From: Nocardia brasiliensis NBRC 14402
GTDB taxonomy: Bacteria; Actinomycetota; Actinomycetes; Mycobacteriales; Mycobacteriaceae
Length of the DNA: 64,000 bases
Reading direction: 5' to 3'
Assembly: GCF_000308475.2 (NCBI RefSeq)
Contig: NZ_BAFT02000110.1
Coordinates: 1-64,000, forward strand
In this document: positions 8,906 to 17,095 of the stretch, in pieces
Layout: the number at the start of each line of letters is the position of its first letter
Numbering within the stretch: position 1 is the first letter of the stretch
Made by a program: the position numbers and the translations under genes
The notes under the pieces: model-generated
What the model saw: the letters and a program-made list of their open reading frames with translations, nothing else
The model's database searches: none
What the model was told of the DNA's origin: nothing

Positions 8906-11900
8906 ATGCGTGTAGTCACGAAGGAACGTTCACGAGAGACCAAGGCATCCGGACGGCACCGAAAGGTCGTCCAACGCTCCAGGCGCGGCATGTACGCGGC
9001 CGCCACCTTCGCCTCCATGGCGACCGTCATGCTCGGCACCGGCCAGGCCGCCGCCGACGACTTCGGCTTTCCCGGACTGCCGCCGGGCATCGATCCCGGC
9101 GACCTCGAAGGCACGCTGCCTGCCGTGGGCGGCGAAATGGCAAGCCAGATGCTCGATCCCGGGCAGCAGGCCGTGCTGAACGATGCCATCGGCGTCGCGG
9201 GCACGGTCGGCGGCTACACCCCCGCGGCGGGTGACATCAATGCAGCCATCGACGCGTTTCGCGGTGGCGGTGCGCCGCAACCGCTCTACTTCGGCCCCGG
9301 GATCGTGCCCGCGGTGGCGCCCGCCGGAGCCGAAAGCGCCCCGGGCGCGGTAGCGGCACCGATCGCCGATCTCGCCGCCACCGTCGCCCAGATCACCGGT
9401 GGCGGTCTGCCACTCGAACAACTCGCCTCCTGGGCGGACCAGACCTTCCCCAGCGGCCCGCTGCGCGGACCGGTCAACGACCTGCTCGTCTTCGTCGAAC
9501 AGGCCACACAGCTGGCGGGCACGCGCCGCAGTACCGCGACACCGGCCATCGACGATCTGATCAGCCAGGCCAAAACGCTGTTCGGCTTCCCCAAAGACGG
9601 GCCCGATCCGGTCCAGGGGCTCCGCGACCTGCTGACCGGAACCACTGCTGGACAACAGGATCCATCCGCTCAGCAGCTACCACCCGGATTGCTCGCCGTC
9701 GCCGCACCCCTGCTCGGCCTGTTCGCGCCGCAACTCGGCGCGATGACACCGGCCCTCGCGCTCATCGTGCCGCTGCTGGCCATGGCGTCGAATCCGGCCG
9801 CCGCGATCGGGGTGGTCTTCACCCAGCTGCGCGACGCCGTGCGCGGGATGGTCTCCGACGCCAGGCATCCGGCCGCGCTCGGCCTGCTCGCGCTGCCCGC
9901 GATCGCGCTGCTCGCCGTCGTGCCGCTGGCCATCGTCGGCGGACTCGGCTTGGCCGCCGTGCTCACCCTGGGTGCGGTGGTACTCGGCGCGATCCTGCTC
10001 GCGCCGTTGGTGATCGGTGCGCTGATCGTGGGCGCGATCGTGCTCGCGGTCCTGGCGATTCCGGTGCTGATCGTGCTCGCGGTGATCGCGATACCGGTGC
10101 TGCTCATCGCGATTCCGGTCGCCATCGTCGCGTTCACCGTCCTCGCGCCGGTCCTCTTGGTGGGCGGCATCGCGGCGATCGCGGTCGCCACCGTTGTCGG
10201 AATCGCGCTCGCCGTACTGGCTTTGGCGGCGGGCCTGGTGTTCACCCTCGTCGGCTTCGTGGTGCTGATCGCCGCGGCGCTGCTCGCCTCGATCTTCGTG
10301 CCGTTCCTCGGCCTGATCGTGGCGCCGGTACTGTTCACGGTCGCGCTCGCGTTCCTGGCCGTCGGCCTGATCGGGACGGCGGTGGCGTTCTTCGGGGTGC
10401 TCGGGATCGCCGGATTGGTCACTGCCGCACTGTTTGTCGGCGTGGGGCTGCTCTCGCTGCTCACGCCGTTCGGGCTCATCGCGCTGCCGATCCTGGCCGT
10501 GCTCGCCGTCGTGGCCGTGGTGTTGTTCGGCGCGGTCGCCCTGGCCGGTGGCGCGATCCTGGCGGTGGTCGCGCTGGCCGGGCTGCTGGTGCTCTCGGTG
10601 GCGGGCGGGGCCGCGGTGATCGTGCTCCTCGCGTTCGCTGTGGTGGCGACCGCCTTGCAGCTCGTGGCAGCCGCCCTGGTCTGGGCCGGACTCGCCGCCG
10701 CGGCAATCGCTTTCGCCGCGCTCGGCGCGGTCGGCGTGGCGCTCGCGGTGGTCGGCGGATTGCTCGCCACGATCGCACTCGTGATCGCCGTGCCGATCCT
10801 CGGGCCGCTGCTGGCTCCGCTGCTGTTCCTCGGTCTGGTCGCGATTCCGGCGGCGATCGGGTTGACCATGCTGTTCGCCGGCTTCGGTCTGCTCGCGTTC
10901 GCGACGTTCGCCGTCACCGCGGTGGCGCTGCTCGCGATCGCCGGTCTGGCGGCGTTCACCTTGCTCGCGACCGTGGTGTTCATGGTCACCATGCCGTACG
11001 CGATTCCGTTCATTCTGCTCGGCGCGCTGGCCTTTTCGATCATCGCCGGCGCGGGTATCGGTGTCGTCGCTGCGGCCTTCGTGGTGGCCACCTGGATCGG
11101 TGGCGGCGCGATCGTGCTCGGGCTGCTCGCCTTCGCCCTCGCGGTGGTGGCGACCGTGTTCGCGGGTGGACTCGTGGTCTCGGCACTGTCGTTCGTGTTG
11201 CTCGCGCTCGGGGCGCTGGCGCTGATCGTCGTCAATCCGCCGCTGGCGCTCATCGCGCTGCCGCTGCTCTTCGGCGGCGTGCTGCTCGGCACGCTCGCGA
11301 CCCTCGGCACCGTGGCCGTGGTGAGCACGCTGCTCGGCGGGTTCGTCGCGGCGCTCGGGCTCGGGTTGGTGGCCGCCTGGATGTTCTTCGGCGTGCTGGC
11401 GCTGGGCACCTTCGTCGCCGTCTCGGCGCTGTTCCCGCCGCTGCTGCTGATCTCGGTTCCGCTCGCGGCCGCGGCCTTCGTGGTGATGGCGGTGCTCGCG
11501 TTCGCGACCTTGCTGGTCGGCGGTGCCGGGCTGGGCGCGATCCTGTTGGCGGGCAACCTGATCGCCGCCGTGCTGGCGGTCGCCGCGGTGCTGGCGACGG
11601 GTGTGGTGGGGTTGGCCGGGTTCGTGCTCGCCGCGGTGCTCACGCTGCCGTTCCTGATCTTCGGCCCGTTCGCGGTGGTGGTTTCCACGGCGCTGTCGCC
11701 GGTTCTCGCGCTGGCGTTGTTGGCCCTGTGGTCGCCGATCCTGGTGGCGGGGTCGGCGATCGCGGCGCTCGGTGTCGGCGTCGGTCTGTTCGGCCTCGTC
11801 GGGTTGCCGGTGCTGGCGCTGGTGATCGGGGCGGCGCTGGTGGCCATCACGACGGCGCTCGCGGCCACCCTGGTCGCGATCAGCCTCGTGCTCGACTTCG

Positions 11901-13831
11901 CCACCCTCGGTGTCGCCGCCGCAGTGCTCGCGCCTTTGGTCGCACTGGCGGGCCTCGGCGCGCTTGCGTTGCTTGCGCTTCCGGTGCTGGCGCTGTTGGC
12001 GCTTCCGGTGCTCGGGTTCGCGGGCCTGGGTGCGCTTGCGTTGCTTGCGCTTCCGGTGCTGGCGCTGTTGGCGCTTCCGGTGCTCGGCTTGGCCGCACTG
12101 GGCGCGCTTGCGCTGGTGGCACTGCCGGTCCTGGCGGTGGTGGCGGTGCCGGTGCTGGCCTTGGCGGCGCTCGGCGTGCTTGCCGCCGTGGCGGTTCCGG
12201 TGATCGCCGTGCTTGCGCTGCCGGTGCTCGCACTGCTCGCACTGGTCGCGTTGCCACTACTCGCCCTGGCCGGACTGGCCGCGCTCGGTGCGACCTTCGT
12301 GGCCGGCGCGGCAGTGGGCGCGACCGCCCTCGCCGTCGCGGTGCTCGGCGCACTCGCGCTCGGTGCTCCGGTGGCGGCGCTGGCCGTCATCGCGGTGCTG
12401 GCCCTCGCGGCCGTCGGCGCGCTCGCGCTGCTCGCCCTGCCGGTCCTGCTGATCGGCGGCGCGCTCACCGCCGCGATCGGCATCCCGCTGGCAGTAGTGG
12501 GTGCCCTCGCTCTGCTGGCACTGCCCGCGGTCCTGATCGGCGGCGCGCTGGCCGGCCTGGCCGCGCTGATCGGCATCCCGTTGGCGGCACTGGGCGCAGT
12601 CGTCCTCCCGGTGCTGCTGGTCGGCGCTGCGCTGCTCGGTGTGGCCGCGGTGGTGGGTCTCCCGCTGGCGCTGGGCGCGGCGGCACTGCTCGCCGTGCCA
12701 CTGTTGATCGGGGGCGCTTTGGCAGCCTTGATCGGCGTGCCTGTCGCGGCTGTGGGCGCACTCGCGCTGGCCGCGCTGATCGGCGCGCCCCTCGCAGTCG
12801 CGGGTGCGCTCGCGCTGGCGGGTGGTGCGCTCGCGGTCGGTATCCCGTTGGCGCTCACCGCCCTCGCAGTTCTCGGCCTCCCGATCCTGGTCATCGGCGG
12901 CGGCCTCATCGCCCTCGCCGCACTGATCGGTGTCCCCCTCGCCGCAGTGGGTGCGCTTGCGCTGCTTGCCCTTCCGGTTCTACTGGCTGGTGGTGCGCTC
13001 GCGGGCTTGGCAGCGTTGGTCGGTGTCCCGCTCGCCGCGGTGGGTGCGCTTGCGCTGCTTGCTCTCCCGGTGTTGCTGGCCGGTGGTGCGCTCGCGGGCC
13101 TCGCGGCGCTGGTCGGTGTACCCCTCGCTGCCGTGGGCGCGCTGGCGCTTCCGGTGCTGTTGGCTGGTGGTGCGCTTGCGGGCTTGGCGGCACTGGTAGG
13201 GATTCCGCTCGCTGCGGTGGGTGTGCTTGCGTTGCTGGCGCTTCCGGTGTTGCTGGCCGGTGGTGCGGTGGCGGCGCTGGTGGGGGTTCCGTTGGCCGCG
13301 TTCGGGTTGTTCGCGCTGATCGAGATTCCGAAGCTGCTGCTCGGTGGTGCGATCGCGGCCGCGGTGGCCGCGGCGCTGGCTCCGGCCGCCGCGTTCGGTG
13401 TGGCCGCGTTCGTCGCGGCGCCGCTGGTCGCGCTCGCCGCCTTGGTCGGCACACCGCTGGCCGTGCTCGGGGCCGTGACCGCCGCGGCGCTGGCGCTCGC
13501 GCTCGCCGTGCTGCTCACGCCCGGCGCGCGGGTCGGCATCATCTCCGGTATCCGGGCCGCGCTGGATCGCAATGGGCCGCTCGGGGCTTCGGGTGGCGGC
13601 GCGGCCGCGGCCGGCAGTCAGTTCCTCGACGACATCCCCGACGACCCGTCCCTGGAGCAGCTGGCTGCTTCGCTGCAAAAACTGCTCGCCCCGCTGCCGA
13701 GCCAACCGCAGGCAGTTCCGAAACCCGCGGCCGCACCGGTCGCCTACGCCGATCTGCCCTACTCCGGAAAGGGGGCTGCCGAAGCCGTGGCGCGGGACCG
13801 CGCGCCGCACCTCGTCAGTGTTTCGCTGTGA
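8906..13831 (+). CDS. Giant, almost uncharged hydrophobic exported protein
   Basis: A 1641-residue protein of no family I know. Residues 1-50 form a long signal peptide with a basic n-region and RSRRGMYAAA (possibly Tat-like), ending GQAAADD. Residues about 51-270 are soluble-looking and rich in Ala, Gly and Pro. Residues 322-1472 (1151 residues) contain a single charged residue, Asp997, and no His; they are almost all Ala, Leu, Val, Gly, Ile and Pro. At about 20-25 residues per segment this could be some 45-50 membrane spans. Residues about 990-1460 are built from repeats such as LALLALPVLLAGGALAGL. The last 100 residues are polar again. ATG 8906 follows GAGAGG. Membrane protein, lipid-phase scaffold or hydrophobic surface coat are all possible. 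Confidence 0.85.
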   Translation: MRVVTKERSRETKASGRHRKVVQRSRRGMYAAATFASMATVMLGTGQAAADDFGFPGLPPGIDPGDLEGTLPAVGGEMASQMLDPGQQAVLNDAIGVAGTVGGYTPAAGDINAAIDAFRGGGAPQPLYFGPGIVPAVAPAGAESAPGAVAAPIADLAATVAQITGGGLPLEQLASWADQTFPSGPLRGPVNDLLVFVEQATQLAGTRRSTATPAIDDLISQAKTLFGFPKDGPDPVQGLRDLLTGTTAGQQDPSAQQLPPGLLAVAAPLLGLFAPQLGAMTPALALIVPLLAMASNPAAAIGVVFTQLRDAVRGMVSDARHPAALGLLALPAIALLAVVPLAIVGGLGLAAVLTLGAVVLGAILLAPLVIGALIVGAIVLAVLAIPVLIVLAVIAIPVLLIAIPVAIVAFTVLAPVLLVGGIAAIAVATVVGIALAVLALAAGLVFTLVGFVVLIAAALLASIFVPFLGLIVAPVLFTVALAFLAVGLIGTAVAFFGVLGIAGLVTAALFVGVGLLSLLTPFGLIALPILAVLAVVAVVLFGAVALAGGAILAVVALAGLLVLSVAGGAAVIVLLAFAVVATALQLVAAALVWAGLAAAAIAFAALGAVGVALAVVGGLLATIALVIAVPILGPLLAPLLFLGLVAIPAAIGLTMLFAGFGLLAFATFAVTAVALLAIAGLAAFTLLATVVFMVTMPYAIPFILLGALAFSIIAGAGIGVVAAAFVVATWIGGGAIVLGLLAFALAVVATVFAGGLVVSALSFVLLALGALALIVVNPPLALIALPLLFGGVLLGTLATLGTVAVVSTLLGGFVAALGLGLVAAWMFFGVLALGTFVAVSALFPPLLLISVPLAAAAFVVMAVLAFATLLVGGAGLGAILLAGNLIAAVLAVAAVLATGVVGLAGFVLAAVLTLPFLIFGPFAVVVSTALSPVLALALLALWSPILVAGSAIAALGVGVGLFGLVGLPVLALVIGAALVAITTALAATLVAISLVLDFATLGVAAAVLAPLVALAGLGALALLALPVLALLALPVLGFAGLGALALLALPVLALLALPVLGLAALGALALVALPVLAVVAVPVLALAALGVLAAVAVPVIAVLALPVLALLALVALPLLALAGLAALGATFVAGAAVGATALAVAVLGALALGAPVAALAVIAVLALAAVGALALLALPVLLIGGALTAAIGIPLAVVGALALLALPAVLIGGALAGLAALIGIPLAALGAVVLPVLLVGAALLGVAAVVGLPLALGAAALLAVPLLIGGALAALIGVPVAAVGALALAALIGAPLAVAGALALAGGALAVGIPLALTALAVLGLPILVIGGGLIALAALIGVPLAAVGALALLALPVLLAGGALAGLAALVGVPLAAVGALALLALPVLLAGGALAGLAALVGVPLAAVGALALPVLLAGGALAGLAALVGIPLAAVGVLALLALPVLLAGGAVAALVGVPLAAFGLFALIEIPKLLLGGAIAAAVAAALAPAAAFGVAAFVAAPLVALAALVGTPLAVLGAVTAAALALALAVLLTPGARVGIISGIRAALDRNGPLGASGGGAAAAGSQFLDDIPDDPSLEQLAASLQKLLAPLPSQPQAVPKPAAAPVAYADLPYSGKGAAEAVARDRAPHLVSVSL
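11960..13290 (+). repeat. Internal repeats within the giant hydrophobic gene
   Basis: A 56-bp stretch at 11960-12015 recurs without change at 12032-12087 (72-bp period, 24 codons). Further on, at about 12,950-13,290, a 31-codon unit with the core GGALAGLAALVGVPLAAVGA repeats in tandem, with one 28-codon copy and a shortened last copy. Earlier units at 12,430-12,950 are more diverged. Recent DNA-level duplication beside old diverged copies suggests the array is still expanding. Confidence 0.8.
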
Positions 13832-13877
13832 CGAATCCTGCATTGTCCCAACGCATTCAGCACAAGGAGAGTCAGAC

Positions 13878-14408
13878 ATGACGCACACAACGGAGACCCT
13901 GCATCTGGAATACCTCTACGGCCCGCGCTGGCAGGACGCCGTCCGCATCATCGAACGGTCCGGCCAGCTGACCGCGGCTGAACGTGAGAAGCTCAACGCG
14001 GCCGCGAAACAGATGGTGCAGGACAAGGTTTCGTCGCTGTCCAACGGCACCGGTCTCGGCCTGGAGGGCGGCCTCGCCGGCCTGCTGGCGGGGCTGGGCC
14101 AGGGCACGAACGCCGCCGCGCCGGGTATGCCGATCAATATCGCCACCGCCACGGCGAAGGCCTTCGGCCGCTCGCGCAACGTACAGGTCGCGGGAATGAT
14201 CGCGGGCCAAGCGGTCGCGCCCAATTCGGCGGCGGGCCCGGGCGATCTGACCGGCCTGCTCGAGTCGTTCGGCTCGATCGGCGTGGTGACCGTGGTCGGC
14301 CAGGCGGTGACCGCGGCGGTGCTGAGTGACCTTGTCGGGCAAGGCGATTTCACCCAGGACGTCTATGACGAGCTGATGCGTCCGTGGAGCACCAGCATCG
14401 ACGGGTGA
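13878..14408 (+). CDS. Conserved-looking soluble protein, unknown function
   Basis: A 176-residue protein without signal peptide or clear membrane helix. The first 50 residues are helical and charged (WQDAVRIIERSGQLTAAERE). They are followed by a Gly/Ala-rich middle (LGLEGGLAGLLAGLGQG) and hydrophobic segments that are not long enough to be convincing membrane spans. ATG 13878 follows ACAAGGAGAG, a good ribosome site, 46 bp after the giant gene, so it belongs to the same transcript. I do not recognise it. Its Gly/Leu-rich middle resembles the composition of the giant protein and may contact it (inference). Confidence 0.75.
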   Translation: MTHTTETLHLEYLYGPRWQDAVRIIERSGQLTAAEREKLNAAAKQMVQDKVSSLSNGTGLGLEGGLAGLLAGLGQGTNAAAPGMPINIATATAKAFGRSRNVQVAGMIAGQAVAPNSAAGPGDLTGLLESFGSIGVVTVVGQAVTAAVLSDLVGQGDFTQDVYDELMRPWSTSIDG

Positions 14409-14442
14409 GCGCGGCGACGAGTAGCGGGAAGAGGTCGGCATC

Positions 14443-14727
14443 ATGTTCGATTCGCGAAACATCGGCTCGGGTGGGCTCACCACCGACGCCCTCGGTGGCC
14501 TGCTCGACGTGCGATCCGCACCGGTCACGTTCGGCTACTACGAGCAGAACGAGGCCACCGCGGACGCCGGTGTCGAGTGGAACACCCGGTCCCGGACCGC
14601 CCCGATCGGGTGGTGGAATCGGCACCGGCACGCGCAGACCGGCTTCGGGCTGGCGTTGATCACGACGCTCGCTTTCGTGCCTGCCGTGCAGAACGCGATC
14701 CTCACGGTGCTGACCCATGCCGGGTAG
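14443..14727 (+). CDS. Small single-helix membrane protein
   Basis: A 94-residue protein: a polar N-terminal 65 residues (begins MFDSRNIGSGGLTTDALGG), then WWNRHRHAQ and one C-terminal hydrophobic helix FGLALITTLAFVPAVQNAI. The basic cluster before the helix predicts a cytoplasmic N-domain. ATG 14443 follows GGGAAGAGG. Its last 11 bases overlap the start of the lipoprotein gene at 14717, so the two are translationally coupled. Unknown family. Confidence 0.7.
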   Translation: MFDSRNIGSGGLTTDALGGLLDVRSAPVTFGYYEQNEATADAGVEWNTRSRTAPIGWWNRHRHAQTGFGLALITTLAFVPAVQNAILTVLTHAG

Positions 14728-15304
14728 CGGGCGGCCGTCGCGTCGAGGGACGACCTTCCTCGGCGCGACGGCCGTCGCCGTCTTCTTCCTGCTCGTCGCG
14801 GGACTGCTCGGTGCGTGCTCCGACAATGGGTCGACGGCTGCACAGCTCAAGGTGACCGATCCGGGCACCGCGGATTGCGCGGCGGGCGGCCAGGCCGTCG
14901 CGGGCTTGCGCGACACCTTCCGCGCGCTGTCCGATCAGCTCAACGGCCTCGGCCCCGCCGCGCAACGTGGTGACCTGACCGACGTGAAATCCCGTGTCGC
15001 CCAGGGCATACGCTTGTCCGACCAGGTGACCGCGACGATCCATCCAGCGGTCGAGCGCATGGGTTCACCCCTCATCGGCAGCACCTATCGCGACGTCGCC
15101 ACCGCAGGCGGCGGATTGCGTTCCGCGCTGGCCGAGTTCGCCGCCGCACTCGATGCCGATCAGCAGGCCCAGCCGGCCGCCGATGCCGTGAGCACCGCCC
15201 TGACCTCGCTCAACACCGCCATGGACCGCATGCGCCGCGCCTGCCCCACCGTCTTCCCGGACCAACCGAGCCCGACCTACGGTCCCGCTGTCCGCCGTCG
15301 ATAG
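14717..15304 (+). CDS. Lipoprotein, unknown function
   Basis: A 195-residue protein with a lipoprotein signal: basic start, hydrophobic AVAVFFLLVAGLLGACS and lipobox LGAC (Cys near residue 34). The mature part is mostly helical, with a repeated AxxxLxxLNxAMDRMRRAC pattern near the end. Its start overlaps the preceding gene by 11 bases. The final codons YGPAVRRR and stop fall inside a 90-bp direct repeat (15278-15367); the second copy of those codons lies next to the ROK gene at 17005. It is the last gene of the 8.4-15.3 kb block. Function unknown. Confidence 0.8.
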   Translation: MPGSGRPSRRGTTFLGATAVAVFFLLVAGLLGACSDNGSTAAQLKVTDPGTADCAAGGQAVAGLRDTFRALSDQLNGLGPAAQRGDLTDVKSRVAQGIRLSDQVTATIHPAVERMGSPLIGSTYRDVATAGGGLRSALAEFAAALDADQQAQPAADAVSTALTSLNTAMDRMRRACPTVFPDQPSPTYGPAVRRR

Positions 15305-15367
15305 CGAATCGCGCACCCGCGGAACGTCTTTCGTAAAGCCGGTCGCGAGCGACCGCGAGGCCCGGGA
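15278..15367. repeat. Left copy of 90-bp direct repeat (ROK gene relic)
   Basis: About 88% identical to 17005-17095, with 10 mismatches and one gap. It covers the end of the lipoprotein gene. On the minus strand it also encodes a relic of the ROK C-terminus (LAVARDRLYERRSAGA, against LAVARDRLFERRSAGA in the intact gene), where the stop TGA has become CGA. Confidence 0.85.
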
Positions 15368-15558
15368 ACCGGGCCGGTTTCCCTTTCCGACTCGACGCAC
15401 CCCTTCTGCGTTCCCGCACCTCCTACGGCTGTCCATAGCGGGTGCGCGAACACGAAAGTGGTGCGTGAACTGCCGCGAGCCACGGGCCGCGGATCTCCGA
15501 GGCGGAGACGGGGGAACTGGGGGTGCGGGGTTTCCCGCTGCTCTGCAATGATCCACGC

Positions 15559-15642
15559 ATGGATTTCGAGCTGGATCCACCTCGCGGTGTCGGCCCACTG
15601 CAGGTCGAGATGATCCACACGGACGCCGTCGCCGCCTTGTAG
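15559..15642 (+). pseudogene. Possible 27-codon gene fragment
   Basis: ATG 15559 opens MDFELDPPRGVGPLQVEM and ends at TAG 15642. The text resembles the N-terminus of a family of actinobacterial hypothetical proteins that begin with GxGPLRLGMTxxEAxxAL. It looks like the first 27 residues of such a gene, now cut off. It lies inside the segment bounded by the 90-bp repeats. The remaining sequence 15368-15685 holds nothing else I can support. Confidence 0.3.
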
Positions 15643-15685
15643 TCAACCCCGAGCGAAGCACGACCCCGTCGTACGGAATGGATCT

Positions 15686-15994
15686 GTGGTGAACACCCAT
15701 CAGCCCCGACCGGGCCAGGCAACGCGCGACGATGATCGTTTGGTCCCCACCCCGATTCCCGCGCTGATCGCCGTGCTGCTCCGCCGGGAAGAAGACAAGG
15801 GCGCAGCGTTGACCGAGGCCGAGCTTCTCGACACCCGCGACAACGCCGCCACCGTGATGCTGCCACTGTCGATGCAGCGAGGGCTGAATCAGTCGCGCGG
15901 ATACCGCGACATCGATCCGGACAATCTCTGGCAGGAATGGTGCGCCTACAAATCCGGCCAGGACCCCTTCACCCTCACCGACGATCACCTCTGA
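15686..15994 (+). CDS. Small hypothetical protein
   Basis: A 102-residue soluble, acidic protein. The middle (ALIAVLLRREEDKGAALTEAE, then DNAATVMLPL) is helical and the end, YRDIDPDNLWQEWCAYKSG, is well structured in appearance. Start is one of two adjacent GTGs (15686, 15689) with no clear ribosome site. It lies on the cargo segment between the 90-bp repeats, together with the gene at 16062. No family recognised. Confidence 0.6.
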   Translation: MVNTHQPRPGQATRDDDRLVPTPIPALIAVLLRREEDKGAALTEAELLDTRDNAATVMLPLSMQRGLNQSRGYRDIDPDNLWQEWCAYKSGQDPFTLTDDHL

Positions 15995-16061
15995 CCAAGG
16001 TCATTCACGAGCCCTGATTCGTCAGCGGCAAGGTGACGTGCAGGCGTAGGTGATCTACCAC

Positions 16062-16661
16062 TCAGCCATAGAAGGTGACCAGATCCTGCAGTGGCCATGG
16101 GTTATCAAAGCTTAAGGCGAACGCGTTGAAGTGGAGGGTCTCGTCCGCAGCGTCGAGCAGGACGTTGACCAGAGCTGCCGTCTGCGTCCCGACGGTGACC
16201 GCGCCGTAGACCTCGCGCAAATCCGGCACTCGTTGGGCCACCACATGTCCGACGACCGGCGCGTTGCCGGCCTGGGGCGTACTGGTGAAGGGGTTGTCGA
16301 AGACGAAGCTCGATGGGGTGAGTTCCCGGGGCACTCCGGCGGCCTCGAGCTCCGCACTCGCTTCTTCCAGAAACTGTGCGCCCCGCCGCAGCGGCCCGAG
16401 TTCGAAGCGGGTCGACTCGCCGTACTCGATCAGGTCCTGCCACACGCAGGCGTAGGCGTCCCCGGCAGCCGGGTTCTTGGGGCGGTCACCGAAGATGTCG
16501 TCGACGGCCTCCACCACGGACGGCGACCCGTATTCCCTGTTCTGCGCGTCCATGGCGATCGCTCGCCGGCGGCTGTCCTCCAGCACTCCGGGTCCCGGCC
16601 GCCGAACCCACAACTGCACGTTCTCGAGGCTCACGCTGTAGATGGTGAGCTGCGTACTCAT
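16062..16661 (-). CDS. Hypothetical protein of the 15.4-17 kb cargo segment
   Basis: A 199-residue soluble protein beginning MSTQLTIYSVSLENVQLWV and ending in LSFDNPWPLQDLVTFYG. ATG 16661 follows GGAGGAG, a strong ribosome site. The composition is balanced and there is no signal peptide or membrane helix. I recognise no family with confidence. It converges on the 102-residue gene at 15686, and both sit between the 90-bp direct repeats. The 343 bp upstream (16662-17004) hold no gene I can support. Confidence 0.7.
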   Translation of the reverse strand: MSTQLTIYSVSLENVQLWVRRPGPGVLEDSRRRAIAMDAQNREYGSPSVVEAVDDIFGDRPKNPAAGDAYACVWQDLIEYGESTRFELGPLRRGAQFLEEASAELEAAGVPRELTPSSFVFDNPFTSTPQAGNAPVVGHVVAQRVPDLREVYGAVTVGTQTAALVNVLLDAADETLHFNAFALSFDNPWPLQDLVTFYG

Positions 16662-17004
16662 GGGTTCTCCTCCACTCGGCGTTCCGGGACCCGCATTGGA
16701 TCGACCGGTGCTGACCGCCCTAGCCGTCAGCACCCTATAGTCCCCAGTAGGTCGGCGCATCCCGACTATGCCACGGACACACTCGCCCATGACGTCGAAT
16801 TTCTTTGCCCAAGACTTCGACATCTGCTCGATCGACTCGGTTCGGGCGGATGCGGCCACAACGTCCGGAGGGTCGGCGATGCTTTCGTGTGCGGCAAGCT
16901 GGTGCGGCGGACTCTGAACTCGCGTCGGGCCGCGCGCAATGCTGTTCCTGCCGTCCCGTGCCGCGGCTGCTCGGCCGATCCGCATAGCGTTCTTGCCCAG
17001 GATG

Positions 17005-17095
17005 TACGGTCCTGCCGTCCGTCGCCGATAGCGAATCACGCGCCCGCGGAACGTCTTTCGAAGAGCCGGTCGCGGGCGACGGCGAGCGCCCGGGA
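17005..17095. repeat. Right copy of 90-bp direct repeat
   Basis: It overlaps the last 20 codons of the ROK gene and 30 bp beyond its stop. In those 30 bp the plus strand still reads YGPAVRRR and a stop, the exact C-terminus of the lipoprotein that ends at 15304. This copy therefore preserves an old lipoprotein/ROK convergent junction. Confidence 0.85.

Noticed and set aside
12430..13290. CRISPR-like array
   Set aside because: Repeats are coding, of 72-93 bp, in frame, and without unique spacers.
9670..13572. A 1300-codon open frame on the minus strand inside the giant gene, rich in Ala, Ser and Thr
   Set aside because: It is the antisense reading of the Ala/Leu/Val/Gly/Pro codons of the hydrophobic core, where stop triplets cannot arise. 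It has no ribosome site or motif, and the plus frame has a signal peptide and tidy neighbours.
11728..13881. A 717-codon plus-strand frame rich in Gly, Arg and Ala
   Set aside because: Shifted reading of the same repeats. It has no start signal and runs over the end of the real gene.
16062..17039. The 199-residue gene extended to 325 codons
   Set aside because: The extension runs over the ROK 3' end and its downstream repeat. ATG 16661 has GGAGGAG.
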